Assembly (NCBI GenBank): GCA_947039275.1
Contig: CAMQYL010000001.1
Span: 1 to 64,000, forward strand
Reading direction: 5' to 3'
Origin: Amulumruptor sp947039275
GTDB taxonomy: Bacteria > Bacteroidota > Bacteroidia > Bacteroidales > Muribaculaceae
Length of the DNA stretch: 64,000 bases
Part shown: positions 23,004-31,315 of the stretch, in pieces
Position numbering within the stretch: position 1 is the stretch's first letter
Layout of the letters: the number at the start of each line of letters is the position of its first letter
Notes under the pieces: generated by a model
The model's database searches: none
Seen by the model: the letters and a program-made list of their open reading frames with translations, nothing else
Told to the model about the DNA's origin: nothing
Translations under genes and position numbers: made by a program

Positions 23004-24497
23004 ATGGAGAGGAAGCGGCAGTATATCGCCATTGATCTGAAGTCATTTTATGCTTCGGTGGAATGTGTTGAGCGTGGACTTGACGCACTTGACACATGCC
23101 TTGTCGTGGCTGATGCTTCCCGCACATCCAAGACGATATGCCTGGCGATATCCCCGGCGATGAAGAAGTGGACGGGGCTGCGCGGACGTCCTCGCCTCTT
23201 CGAGATAGAGCAGAAAATCCGCGAGGTCAACCGGCATCGCGGACGCAGCGGGCAGACCACTTCGGGACGGGAATTGGAGAAGCATCCTGAGATGGCGGCG
23301 CAATATATTACCGCCACTCCGCGCATGGCTCTATATATCGACTACAGCACACGCATATATGCCGTATATCTGCGATACATCGCCCCTGAGGATATCCACG
23401 TGTATTCCATTGACGAGGTTTTTATAGACGCGACCTCATATCTCTCCACCTACCATATGACCGCCCACCAGCTGGCAATGAAGATGATGCGCGACGTACT
23501 TGCCGAAACAGGCATAACTGCCACGGCAGGAATAGGCACAAACATGTATCTGAGCAAGGTGGCGATGGACATCGTAGCCAAGAAGATGCCACCCGATCGT
23601 GACGGAGTGCGTATAGCCGAACTTGACGAGATGAGCTACCGACAAGAGCTGTGGGACCACATGCCGCTGACTGATTTCTGGCGCATAGGCAGAGGCATTG
23701 CCAGCCGTCTCCACTCCATAGGCATACTGACCATGGGCGATCTGGCGCGGTTTTCATTGCATCATGAGGACATCCTGTATAAAATATTCGGCATCAATGC
23801 CGAACTGCTGATTGACCATGCCTGGGGATACGAACCGGTGACGATGGATCTGGTCAAGGCATACCGACCAGAGTCGCGGTCACTATGCAGCGGACAGGTC
23901 CTGACCTGCGGATACATCGCAGCCAAGGCTCGCACAGTGGCATTAGAAATGGCTGACAGCATCGCGCTCGACCTCGTTGACAAGCATCTGCTGACCGACC
24001 AACTGATACTGCATATCGGCTATGATGCCGCAAGCCTCCACGACCCTACGGTAAGGGCTAAATATGACGGCAAGATCGGCACAGACTGGTATGGGCGCGA
24101 AGTGCCTCAGCATGCTAACGGCACTGCCAATCTGACATCGCCCACCTCCTCAGGGCGAATACTGTCAGAAGCCGTAGGCAAGCTTTTTGACCGCATAGTG
24201 CATCCCGACCTGCTCGTCAGACGACTGTCGCTGTCAATCAATCATCTTATCAACGAAGCTGATATGGACCGCCAGCCTTTCCGATCCGAACAACTGGAAC
24301 TGTTTACCGACTATGACGAGCTGGCACGTCGGAAGGAAGCTGCGCGACAGGAATTGGCAAAAGAGCGACGTCGCCAGGAAGCCGTGCTCCAGATAAAGAA
24401 AATGTTTGGCAAAAACTCCATACTACGCGGTCTCAACTACGCGGACGGAGCCACCCAGCGCGACCGCAATACCCAGATAGGAGGACACAAGGCATGA
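23004..24497 (+). CDS. Y-family DNA polymerase, UmuC/UvrX type
   Basis: A 497-residue translesion polymerase: AIDLKSFYASVE (catalytic Asp near residue 11), palm motif YSIDEVFID (Asp137-Glu138), TATAGIGTNMYLSKVAMDI, a helix-hairpin-helix thumb (WRIGRGIASRLHSIGI) and a little-finger domain. An insertion around residues 50-100 and the downstream YolD-like partner resemble the Gram-positive UvrX/YqjW group more than DinB. It copies damaged DNA at the cost of mutations. Its stop overlaps the next start (ATGA). Confidence 0.92.
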   Translation: MERKRQYIAIDLKSFYASVECVERGLDALDTCLVVADASRTSKTICLAISPAMKKWTGLRGRPRLFEIEQKIREVNRHRGRSGQTTSGRELEKHPEMAAQYITATPRMALYIDYSTRIYAVYLRYIAPEDIHVYSIDEVFIDATSYLSTYHMTAHQLAMKMMRDVLAETGITATAGIGTNMYLSKVAMDIVAKKMPPDRDGVRIAELDEMSYRQELWDHMPLTDFWRIGRGIASRLHSIGILTMGDLARFSLHHEDILYKIFGINAELLIDHAWGYEPVTMDLVKAYRPESRSLCSGQVLTCGYIAAKARTVALEMADSIALDLVDKHLLTDQLILHIGYDAASLHDPTVRAKYDGKIGTDWYGREVPQHANGTANLTSPTSSGRILSEAVGKLFDRIVHPDLLVRRLSLSINHLINEADMDRQPFRSEQLELFTDYDELARRKEAARQELAKERRRQEAVLQIKKMFGKNSILRGLNYADGATQRDRNTQIGGHKA

Positions 24498-24706
24498 ACC
24501 GCTACGATGATATAATCAATCTGCCTCGCCCAGTCAGCCGTACACACCTGCCCATGCCCCTGGCTGCCCGTGCATCCCAGTTCGCCCCCTTCGCCGCCCT
24601 GACAGGCCACGAAGAAGCCATAGCCCGCACAGCCAGACTCATTGCTGAGGCATACGAACGTCATGACAACCCCAAGTCAACCATTGACAGCGATGATGTG
24701 TTATAG
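24494..24706 (+). CDS. YolD-like protein
   Basis: A 70-residue protein with the YolD-like pattern (YDDIINLPRPVS, MPLAARASQFAPFAALTGHE). Such genes commonly follow uvrX-type Y-family polymerases in Firmicutes and are thought to act with them. The 4-bp overlap with the polymerase gene supports co-translation. Confidence 0.8.
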   Translation: MNRYDDIINLPRPVSRTHLPMPLAARASQFAPFAALTGHEEAIARTARLIAEAYERHDNPKSTIDSDDVL

Positions 24707-24726
24707 AATAAAAAACACATCACGTT

Positions 24727-25179
24727 ATGGTACGACACATACTTCTTACCGCCTCCATCTTAGGACTGGTTTCATCTGGCGCATCCGCCCAGTTCTATTC
24801 AATCGACGCCGGAACAGACGGTGTCAATCTCCACGTATCCAATTTCATCCCCGCAATTCCAGCCCCAGTCGTAGTCGCCCCGGCTCCGGTCGTAGTCCCA
24901 TTGCGTCCAGGCTTTGTCATGCCACCCTCTCCTCACCGTTACCACAAAGCCATAAAAAAAGCACGTAAAGCCTACTACAAGGAACTACGTCACGGCTCAT
25001 ACTACGCACCATATTATGCGACTCCGGCAATGGTCTACGTTGACGATGACTATTATGACGACTACGAAGACTATATCGAGGATATCCACAAAGCACGCAA
25101 AAAAGCATACAAGAAGGCATACAAACATTACAAAAAGGATATGAAAAAACGCCACAAGCGTCATCATCATGACGACTGA
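24727..25179 (+). CDS. Secreted Tyr/Lys/His-rich protein of unknown function
   Basis: A 150-residue protein with a signal peptide (cleaved near ASA-QF), a Pro/Val repeat (APVVVAPAPVVVPL), and a C-terminal half made of Tyr, Lys, Asp and His (AYYKELRHGSYY; YDDYEDYIED; the tail KRHKRHHHDD). The acidic-tyrosine patch followed by a basic histidine tail suggests metal or polyanion binding in the periplasm or at the cell surface. No family recognised. It is followed by a strong terminator. Confidence 0.7.
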   Translation: MVRHILLTASILGLVSSGASAQFYSIDAGTDGVNLHVSNFIPAIPAPVVVAPAPVVVPLRPGFVMPPSPHRYHKAIKKARKAYYKELRHGSYYAPYYATPAMVYVDDDYYDDYEDYIEDIHKARKKAYKKAYKHYKKDMKKRHKRHHHDD

Positions 25180-25203
25180 CAGACGTAAGTCCAATCGCCC
25201 ACC

Positions 25204-25252
25204 ATTATCCCGACCTGTCTATCTGAGTTACAGATAGACAGGTCGGGATAAT
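25204..25252 (+). terminator. Strong terminator hairpin
   Basis: A perfect 22-bp stem with a 5-nt loop (left arm 25204-25225 beginning ATTATCCCGACC, right arm 25231-25252), followed by CTTTCTT. It ends the transcript of the secreted protein gene. Confidence 0.85.
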
Positions 25253-25376
25253 CTTTCTTATATAGTTCATCGCCATCTGATGAGACGATTTATTTTGAAA
25301 ATTACAAGATACGAGTTTGAAGGAGCATGGTATCTGATGGATAATCGCTATATTTGAACTCAAAACCTTTATTGAT

Positions 25377-25916
25377 ATGATTGAGACCGACAGACTCATT
25401 TTGCGCCCGTGGCGGGATGATGACATACTTCCGTTCTTTGAAATCAACAGTGACAGGGAGGTTATGGAGTTTCTTCCCAAATGTCTTTCATTAGAAGAAA
25501 CAAGGCAGTTCTACAACCGCATAGTAGCCGAACATAACGCTTGTGGTTACGGACTGTATGCTGTTGAACTAAAAAACAGCGGCAGCTTTATCGGTTATGT
25601 CGGATTCCATAATTTTGATTTTGATGCGGCTTTTTCTCCTGGCGTGGAGATTGGCTGGCGGCTTGCGAGAGCATATTGGAATCAAGGCTATGCCACAGAA
25701 GCCGCAAAAGCATGTATAGCTCATGCACAAAAACACGCATTATTTGATGAGATTTATTCATTTACGACCATCAGCAACCATCGGTCAGAGCGTGTGATGC
25801 AGAAAATAGGGATGGAGCGACTCGGCACTTTCTCTCATCCAGCATTGCCGAAAGACCATAGGTTGGCACCTCATGTACTTTATAAATTAGGATTATGCCA
25901 TGCGGCGGAACTTTAG
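25377..25916 (+). CDS. GNAT family N-acetyltransferase (RimJ/RimL type)
   Basis: A 179-residue protein with the RimJ/RimL pattern: IETDRLILRPWRDDD at the start, FIGYVGFHNF, EIGWRLARAYWNQGYATEAAKA (acetyl-CoA-binding region) and TTISNHRSERVMQKIGM. Substrate unknown. A TATATTTG -7 box (25349-25356) lies 20 bp upstream, so this gene probably starts a transcript with the GrpB and CAT-like genes that follow with overlap or short gaps. Confidence 0.9.
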   Translation: MIETDRLILRPWRDDDILPFFEINSDREVMEFLPKCLSLEETRQFYNRIVAEHNACGYGLYAVELKNSGSFIGYVGFHNFDFDAAFSPGVEIGWRLARAYWNQGYATEAAKACIAHAQKHALFDEIYSFTTISNHRSERVMQKIGMERLGTFSHPALPKDHRLAPHVLYKLGLCHAAEL

Positions 25917-26475
25917 GGAAAGAACAAAAAACCTCAGCGATATGACCCTTGAAGAGCTATGGCAGCTATTTCCTATAGTTCTCGTTCCGCATCAGTCTCG
26001 GTGGGCAGAATGGGCACAAGAGGAAATTGAAAGCCTGTCTAAAATTCTCTCGTGCTACCCTCCGATCATAAGCCATGTCGGCAGTACAGCAATCACGAAT
26101 ATCTATGCAAAACCGATTATCGATATCCTCGTTGAAATCCCGTCTGAGGCTGATTGGCAACACATAAAAATGGAAATGGAAGCAGCGGGATATATACACA
26201 TGTCCTCATCAGCAAATCGCATGAGTTTTAACAAAGGTTATACTCCCGATGGCTATGCAGAAAAGGTATACCATATCCATTTTCATCCAGCAGGTGACAA
26301 TAACGAGATTTTATTTCGTGACTATCTAAACAATCATCCGACAGCAGCACTCGAATATGAAGCATTGAAATTAAGTCTGTTACCCCGATATCAAAACGAT
26401 AGGGACGGCTATACCGCAGCTAAATCTGGCTTCATCAAAAGAATAATAGCAGAAGCTCAAAAAAACATTGAATGA
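25900..26475 (+). CDS. GrpB family protein (UPF0157, nucleotidyltransferase fold)
   Basis: A 191-residue protein with the GrpB motifs HVGSTAI (59-65) and AKPIIDILVE, and a YHIHFHPAG segment. The family has a nucleotidyltransferase fold and is often near or fused to coenzyme-A-related genes; its reaction is not established. It overlaps the GNAT gene by 17 bp, suggesting translational coupling. Confidence 0.9.
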   Translation: MRRNFRERTKNLSDMTLEELWQLFPIVLVPHQSRWAEWAQEEIESLSKILSCYPPIISHVGSTAITNIYAKPIIDILVEIPSEADWQHIKMEMEAAGYIHMSSSANRMSFNKGYTPDGYAEKVYHIHFHPAGDNNEILFRDYLNNHPTAALEYEALKLSLLPRYQNDRDGYTAAKSGFIKRIIAEAQKNIE

Positions 26476-26478
26476 CAA

Positions 26479-27096
26479 ATGAAAGAAGTAAATCCCAACG
26501 AAACCACCCGTGCATACGCATTTGAGATGTGGATGAAAGCACCCATGCCGATGGTGACGTTTTTCAAGACGCTTGATGTGTCGCGCCTCGTAAAAATCAG
26601 CCGGAAGAAAAAACTCAAATTCAACATGCTGATGTGCTGGTGCATCGGCAAAGCGGCAAGCCAGGTCAAAGAGTTTTTCATGCTTCCAGTCGGCGACAAA
26701 CTGATACTATATGACAACATCGCCGTCAACACCATCGTTGCCAACAGACAAGGCGAAGTAAGCTCCTGCGACATTCCCTTTTCAGAGGATTTAGAGACTT
26801 TCAACTCCGATTATCTGCGCCTCACCCAGCAAGTAGCTGAAACATGTGAGAATCACGACATGGCGGACAGCATGGTAATAGGCACATCGGCATTAGCCCA
26901 GTTTGACATCGACGGAGCTGTCGGGATGTACAGCGGAATATTCAACAATCCGTTTATGATTTGGGGCAGATACCGCAAATCATGGCTCAAAACCACCCTC
27001 ACAGTATCATTTCAATTCCATCACACCCAGATGGACGGTGCCCATGCCGCCCGCTTCCTTGATCTGCTCCAAAAAGAAGTCTCCCAGCTACACTAA
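26479..27096 (+). CDS. Chloramphenicol-acetyltransferase-like protein
   Basis: A 205-residue protein of the CAT fold with catalytic HHTQMDG (His181-His182, Asp186) preceded by VSFQF, and IWGRYRK before it. Classic CAT proteins acetylate chloramphenicol, but this short branch is common in gut genomes without proven resistance activity. It lies 4 bp after the GrpB gene. An acyltransferase is certain by fold; the drug substrate is not. Confidence 0.85.
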   Translation: MKEVNPNETTRAYAFEMWMKAPMPMVTFFKTLDVSRLVKISRKKKLKFNMLMCWCIGKAASQVKEFFMLPVGDKLILYDNIAVNTIVANRQGEVSSCDIPFSEDLETFNSDYLRLTQQVAETCENHDMADSMVIGTSALAQFDIDGAVGMYSGIFNNPFMIWGRYRKSWLKTTLTVSFQFHHTQMDGAHAARFLDLLQKEVSQLH

Positions 27097-27196
27097 TAAC
27101 CACTCTGTCACTCAATATGATCAAGCGACAGTTACACTGAATCAATTTAGAAGCTCCTGCTGAAATATCTAACCGAATATCATTTAACACCAGATA

Positions 27197-27397
27197 ATGC
27201 CTTACATATCAGTTGAAAGCGGAGCATTGGGCTCCGAGCAAAAGAAAAAACTTATAGAGCGTCTGACAGCGACAGCCTCCGAGATAACGCATATCCCGGC
27301 ACAGTTCTTCACGGTCACAATTAAGGAATTACCGAATGAAAACTTTGGTATCGGCGGTAAGTCAATAGATGAAATCAAACGCAAATACAAGCCATGA
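27197..27397 (+). CDS. 4-oxalocrotonate tautomerase-like protein, copy 1
   Basis: A 66-residue tautomerase: Pro after the initiator Met (MPYISVESG) supplies the catalytic N-terminal proline, and FGIGGKSI lies near the C-terminus. It is nearly identical to the product at 31115-31315, differing at about ten positions, so one arose by recent duplication. Its stop overlaps the start of a truncated GNAT frame (ATGA). The other copy is overlapped in the same way by a different gene. Confidence 0.88.
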   Translation: MPYISVESGALGSEQKKKLIERLTATASEITHIPAQFFTVTIKELPNENFGIGGKSIDEIKRKYKP

Positions 27398-27510
27398 GCC
27401 TTACCCTCAGACCATATCAACCCACGGATGCCAAGGTAATCACTACTTGGATTAAAAGCGAATATCTTATGCATCAATGGTGTGCTGACCGATATGAGCG
27501 AAAACAATGA
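27394..27510 (+). pseudogene. Truncated GNAT acetyltransferase fragment
   Basis: A 38-codon frame (starts MSLTLRPYQPTDAKVI, then TWIKSEYLMHQWCADRYE) matches the N-terminus of GNAT acetyltransferases and ends at a stop at 27508-27510. The remainder of the domain is absent. It overlaps both neighbours by ATGA, so a coding frame is preserved although the enzyme is lost. Confidence 0.6.
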
Positions 27511-27980
27511 AAACTCAGAATGACCGCAGAGAAAAGAAAACGCCACTTATGTTGTTCGCTCTTGAAATAGTGAAACGCACCGGATTTAAGTTCGGAGTGC
27601 TGAAATATGCCTCCGGCAAAAGCGGATATAATGCCAAAATCAAGAAATTGCTTGAATACTGCAAGATAGACCGCCTTGTCAACCAATACGACGAAGCATT
27701 AGGCACGATGAATCGTGTACATCTTTATTCCGTCGGGAGTAGTAAATTATGCCGTAAGACACACGTTGATATCGCCAACAAAGCACAGGTCAATATGTAT
27801 GCAACTGGGCTACATGAAGTCGGCAGTAGCGCGGTAGACCACTATTCCATGCTCGAAATCAAGGACTTGTTTGTCCTCCTATGTGTGGCTTTCAATCAAC
27901 CTCAATACCGAGTAGACAAGAATTTGAACATTATGCAGACGGTTCAATCATGCATGTCGGTTGGCAATTTAATCATCTGA
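27507..27980 (+). CDS. Hypothetical protein
   Basis: A 157-residue protein (KTPLMLFALEIVKRTGFKFGVLKYASGKSG near the start; SMLEIKDLFVLLCVAFNQ near the end). No recognised domain. It follows the GNAT fragment with a 4-bp overlap and converges with the membrane-protein gene at 27969. It may be partly a fusion of unrelated fragments, as the region is rearranged. Confidence 0.45.
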   Translation: MKTQNDRREKKTPLMLFALEIVKRTGFKFGVLKYASGKSGYNAKIKKLLEYCKIDRLVNQYDEALGTMNRVHLYSVGSSKLCRKTHVDIANKAQVNMYATGLHEVGSSAVDHYSMLEIKDLFVLLCVAFNQPQYRVDKNLNIMQTVQSCMSVGNLII

Positions 27981-28637
27981 ATCATCGATATCTTCAAAAT
28001 ACCGTCTGAATCTCTGAAAAATATAATAACCCACTGTTCCAAGTAATGGTATTATTGTGGCAATTAAGAAAAGTGTGATATTATCTCCAAATAATTGTTT
28101 TTCCCACTCACTTGGCTCATATGTTTCTGTTTCTTTGGCAACCAATAGTGTCATTGATAATATCATAGCAAAAGAAGTGAGCGATAATATTATACTCGTG
28201 AATTTACTTTCAACTTGTGTCTTTTTGCGTAAATAAATAATTTCCACAGTGTTAGATTCTTCTTCTTTCTTAAATTGTAAAATCAGCTGACAGAAATCTT
28301 CTTTTTGTTCTGAGGTAAGAAATGGATTTTCTAGAATTTCTGCGATTAAATCATTAGATAGAGATACATGATTATATAAGTCATCTAATTTGACCCCATA
28401 TTTATTCGACACAGATACTCTTAAAGATGAGAACGATTCCTTTAATGGCGTTTTTTTATCAATGATTAGAGGTCGTATCGCATATAGGATTTCATTATTC
28501 GCTAGTTTAATCTTTTGAACATATTCTCTATTTTCCTTCTTCTTGAAAAAATATTTAGTAACAAAGAAGACAATAAGAGAGCTAATTATGCCTCCTCCTA
28601 TACCAGTCACCCACGGGTTGGTCCAAAAATCGGTCAT
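27969..28637 (-). CDS. Membrane protein paired with the AlbA_2 ATPase
   Basis: A 222-residue protein with an N-terminal membrane segment (GIGGGIISSLIVFFVTKYF, about 12-30), a roughly 110-residue cytoplasmic helical part and two C-terminal segments (about 148-166 and 187-207), then an acidic tail. No family recognised. It starts 1 bp after the AlbA_2 gene, so the pair forms an operon. AT content is higher than in the core genes, in keeping with accessory DNA. Confidence 0.7.
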   Translation of the reverse strand: MTDFWTNPWVTGIGGGIISSLIVFFVTKYFFKKKENREYVQKIKLANNEILYAIRPLIIDKKTPLKESFSSLRVSVSNKYGVKLDDLYNHVSLSNDLIAEILENPFLTSEQKEDFCQLILQFKKEEESNTVEIIYLRKKTQVESKFTSIILSLTSFAMILSMTLLVAKETETYEPSEWEKQLFGDNITLFLIATIIPLLGTVGYYIFQRFRRYFEDIDDSDD

Positions 28638-28638
28638 A

Positions 28639-30096
28639 TTATAGAGTATCTGTATTATTAATAAATGTATATTTCTGAAAACGGCTTGTTGGTTTATCGG
28701 GAATCGTCATTTGGATACGAGTGCCGAGGAGAGGGTTGAGGTAACGCTCTCTGAATTTGCGTTTGTCTTGGAAGCCACAATAAGCAGTTATTTCTGCTAA
28801 AGTGCGTGGTTCTTTGCAGAACTCTATGATTTTTTCTTCAATGGTCTTGTTATCTTGACTTGTGCCTTGACTTGTGCCCGACTTGTGCCCTGCCGACAAG
28901 TCAACCTCTATTGTAGCAGAAACCTTTACTCGGAAAGCAGTGATTGTGTTTACATCAAACTCTGCTGGTGGATTGCCGTTATCCTTGAGCATTTCTTGAA
29001 CACGGGTCACACCTCTGTTGAATTTATTGACATATTTGCCAACTTTCATAGCCTCTGCGACAAGTGGATTGCGGTAGTCATTAACCGAAGGAAAATTTTC
29101 GGGTCGGGCTTCTCCATATAAGCCTCCTGCATTCATTATCTCAATATAGTCATCAAATTGGTAAAGACGGATAGGCATATTTGATTGATAATCCCTGTGC
29201 ATACAGGCGTTCATTACCAATTCGCGGATAGCTCCTTCGGGATAATTCCACACAGTCCTCTCCCTGAATAACGATTCAGGCACAGGGCGTTGCGTGATTA
29301 TTGCATCTTTCACAAAGGATTCCAATGTCGGCAACATCCTGTATAACGGGCCTTCAAACTGCCGTTCATTGAGGATTTCACCTCCTTTATCTTTGCCGGC
29401 AAATCTGACAAATTGTACATAGTCGCCCATAAGAAAATATTTCGGATTCCTGCCAAACAAGATAATTCCGGCATAGGTGGGGCAATCATTGTCGCGGTCG
29501 AACAAATGAATCGATGCAAGCTGCTCCTTTATGTCGCGTGTATCCCCTACAATAGTCTCTGCATCAAATATCTTAGGAAGATAAGAAGATTGGATGTAAT
29601 CGACATCCAAATCTTCTATTTTAGCATTAAGACATGGGGTAGCATCGAAAGTCGCCATAAAAGAGCAACGGCGTTCGGCAAGGATGCGTTCTTCTGCTTC
29701 AGTCGCAATGTCACGGCGCGGTCCAATACGGATAAATGCCCTACCACGATAACGCACAGGAGGCAAATCCGAGGGGCGAACCTCAGCGACCAATAAGTCG
29801 CCTTCAGGAAAGCTGAATCGATCGACTGACATTGTTGGCAAAGGAAGAATATTACCGTCAGAACGTATGCCTGAAATCTTCTTCAATAGTGCATCATCGA
29901 CTTTCATTCCGGCAATGCTGCCATCATCATTTGCCCCGATAATCAGATAGCCATTCTTGCGCGAACCGGGCATATCATTGGAAAACGCGCAAATGGCCTC
30001 ACAGAATTTGTCCATGTTGCCTGTGCTTGTCGTGCGTTCCACACGATATGATTCCGTAGACTTAAGCAAGTCCAACATTTCGTTGTGAGCTATCAT
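28639..30096 (-). CDS. AlbA_2/Schlafen-type ATP-binding protein
   Basis: A 485-residue protein. The N-terminal AlbA_2 (Schlafen-like) domain shows E-x-T-x-S-like residues, then FSNDMPGSRKNGYLIIGANDDGSIAGM. A central GHKL-type ATPase part (ELVMNACMHRDYQSNMPIRLYQFDDYIEIMNAGGL) and a C-terminal winged helix (LAEITAYCGFQDKRKFRERYL) follow. Related proteins act as regulators or as nucleic-acid-targeting effectors. ATG 30096 is used because the longer frame needs a TTG start at 30123. TAATTTTG (30102-30109, minus strand) stands immediately upstream. Confidence 0.85.
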   Translation of the reverse strand: MIAHNEMLDLLKSTESYRVERTTSTGNMDKFCEAICAFSNDMPGSRKNGYLIIGANDDGSIAGMKVDDALLKKISGIRSDGNILPLPTMSVDRFSFPEGDLLVAEVRPSDLPPVRYRGRAFIRIGPRRDIATEAEERILAERRCSFMATFDATPCLNAKIEDLDVDYIQSSYLPKIFDAETIVGDTRDIKEQLASIHLFDRDNDCPTYAGIILFGRNPKYFLMGDYVQFVRFAGKDKGGEILNERQFEGPLYRMLPTLESFVKDAIITQRPVPESLFRERTVWNYPEGAIRELVMNACMHRDYQSNMPIRLYQFDDYIEIMNAGGLYGEARPENFPSVNDYRNPLVAEAMKVGKYVNKFNRGVTRVQEMLKDNGNPPAEFDVNTITAFRVKVSATIEVDLSAGHKSGTSQGTSQDNKTIEEKIIEFCKEPRTLAEITAYCGFQDKRKFRERYLNPLLGTRIQMTIPDKPTSRFQKYTFINNTDTL

Positions 30097-30218
30097 ACAT
30101 GCAAAATTACTAAATAATTTCAAATGAGCGCGGTATGTGGTGGATAATTGTTAACTTTGCACAAGAATGGATAAGTCCATTCACGACATTTTGAAATAAG
30201 AAGCGGTATGCTCTCTTG

Positions 30219-30357
30219 TAATTGGAAACGTAGGAACTTTTCAGGATACAAAGATGGCATAGCGGTTCTCACGCATACGGCGTGGGCTGCTATCTCTACA
30301 TCTGTATCCAAGGTTTCCTACGACCTCCAATTAAGACGTGGCATAGACAGTCCACGC
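30219..30357. ncRNA. Candidate structured RNA of unknown family
   Basis: Positions 30124-30423 hold no convincing gene, but 30219-30357 can fold into a long branched hairpin. TAATTGGAAACGTAGGAA (30219-30236) faces TTTCCTACGACCTCCAATTA (30314-30333). Inside, GGATACA (30244-30250) pairs with TGTATCC (30303-30309), and CTCACGC (30268-30274) with GCGTGGG (30280-30286). A third stem, CGTGG/CCACG, follows (30337-30356). The strand is undecided. It may be a trans-acting RNA or a leader of the queG-like gene. Confidence 0.4.
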
Positions 30358-30423
30358 TTCTGCAATTTATTAACCGTTCCATCGGACTGTGGAGTGGGAC
30401 AGAATATATTACAGCATTTATTT

Positions 30424-31103
30424 ATGATAGATAGCAAACGAATAAAAGAAATTCTAATTTCAATGGGTGCGGACTTATGTGGCATCGCATCAATTGATAG
30501 ATTTAAAGATTCTCCGAAAGGATTTCATCCGACAAATGTAATGCCTACCTGTAAATCGGTCATTTCCTTTGCATGTCGATTCCCAATCGGAACGTTGAGC
30601 TGCAGATCAGCCATTCCATATACACGAGTAAGAAATTCAATGACTCCGAAATTGGATGCTATTGCATTGGATTTCTGTATAGAGATGGAACGAAATGGTA
30701 TAGTCTGTGTTCCCATTCAACAAATGAAAGCCTCTGGGATGCTTCTACCAATAGATTCCGTTCGATTATATCGCAGAAGCACGCTGCCCAGGCTGCTGGA
30801 TTAGGGTCAATCGGCAGGCATTCGCTTTTGATTACGCCTGAATATGGGAGTATGGTTTGGTTGGGTGCTGTCTTATGTGAACAGGTGTTTGAACCTGATT
30901 CCATGCTTTCGCCTGTATGCGATAATTGCAATCTCTGTGTTGACGTGTGCCCGATTAACGCCTTATCAGAAGCAGAATTAAGGCAGATGGACTGTTGGAA
31001 TCATGCATTTGGTGATGATGCCGAGCAAAAGACTTGGAAAATATCTTGCCATAAATGCCGGGATGTATGCCCTTATAATCTCGGGAGTAAAAACAACCTT
31101 TAA
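30424..31103 (+). pseudogene. Frameshifted queG-like iron-sulfur protein
   Basis: Two frames make one protein. The first (from ATG 30424: KRIKEILISMGADLCGIAS ... FCIEMERNGIVCVPI) breaks near 30720. The second continues TNESLWDAS ... AAGLGSIGRHSLLITPEYG and ends with two iron-sulfur motifs, CDNCNLCVDVCPIN and CHKCRDVCPYN, at 31103. Losing one C in ATTC(C)AACAAATGAA explains the break. The intact protein would be a short relative of epoxyqueuosine reductase without its HEAT-like tail. The function is probably lost unless the ribosome slips. Confidence 0.8.
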
Positions 31104-31114
31104 CCTATATAGAA

Positions 31115-31315
31115 ATGCCGTACATATCAGTTGAAAGCGGAGCTTTGACCTCCGAGCAAAAGAAAGAACTTATCGAGCAATTGACAGCTACTGCCGCCGA
31201 GATAACCAATATTCCGGCACAGTTCTTCACGATCACAATTAAGGAATTACCGGACGAGAACTTCGGAATTGGCGGCAAGTCGATAGGTGAAATCAAACGC
31301 AACTATAAAGGATGA
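31115..31315 (+). CDS. 4-oxalocrotonate tautomerase-like protein, copy 2
   Basis: A 66-residue tautomerase with Pro2 as catalytic residue (MPYISVESGALTSEQ), nearly the same as copy 1 at 27197. It starts 11 bp after the queG-like pseudogene and overlaps the DUF6194 gene by 4 bp. The physiological substrate is unknown. Confidence 0.88.
   Translation: MPYISVESGALTSEQKKELIEQLTATAAEITNIPAQFFTITIKELPDENFGIGGKSIGEIKRNYKG

Noticed and set aside
30208..30423. Upstream extension of the queG-like frame
   Set aside because: The extension runs through the structured region, lacks similarity to the protein family, and the family start fits ATG 30424.
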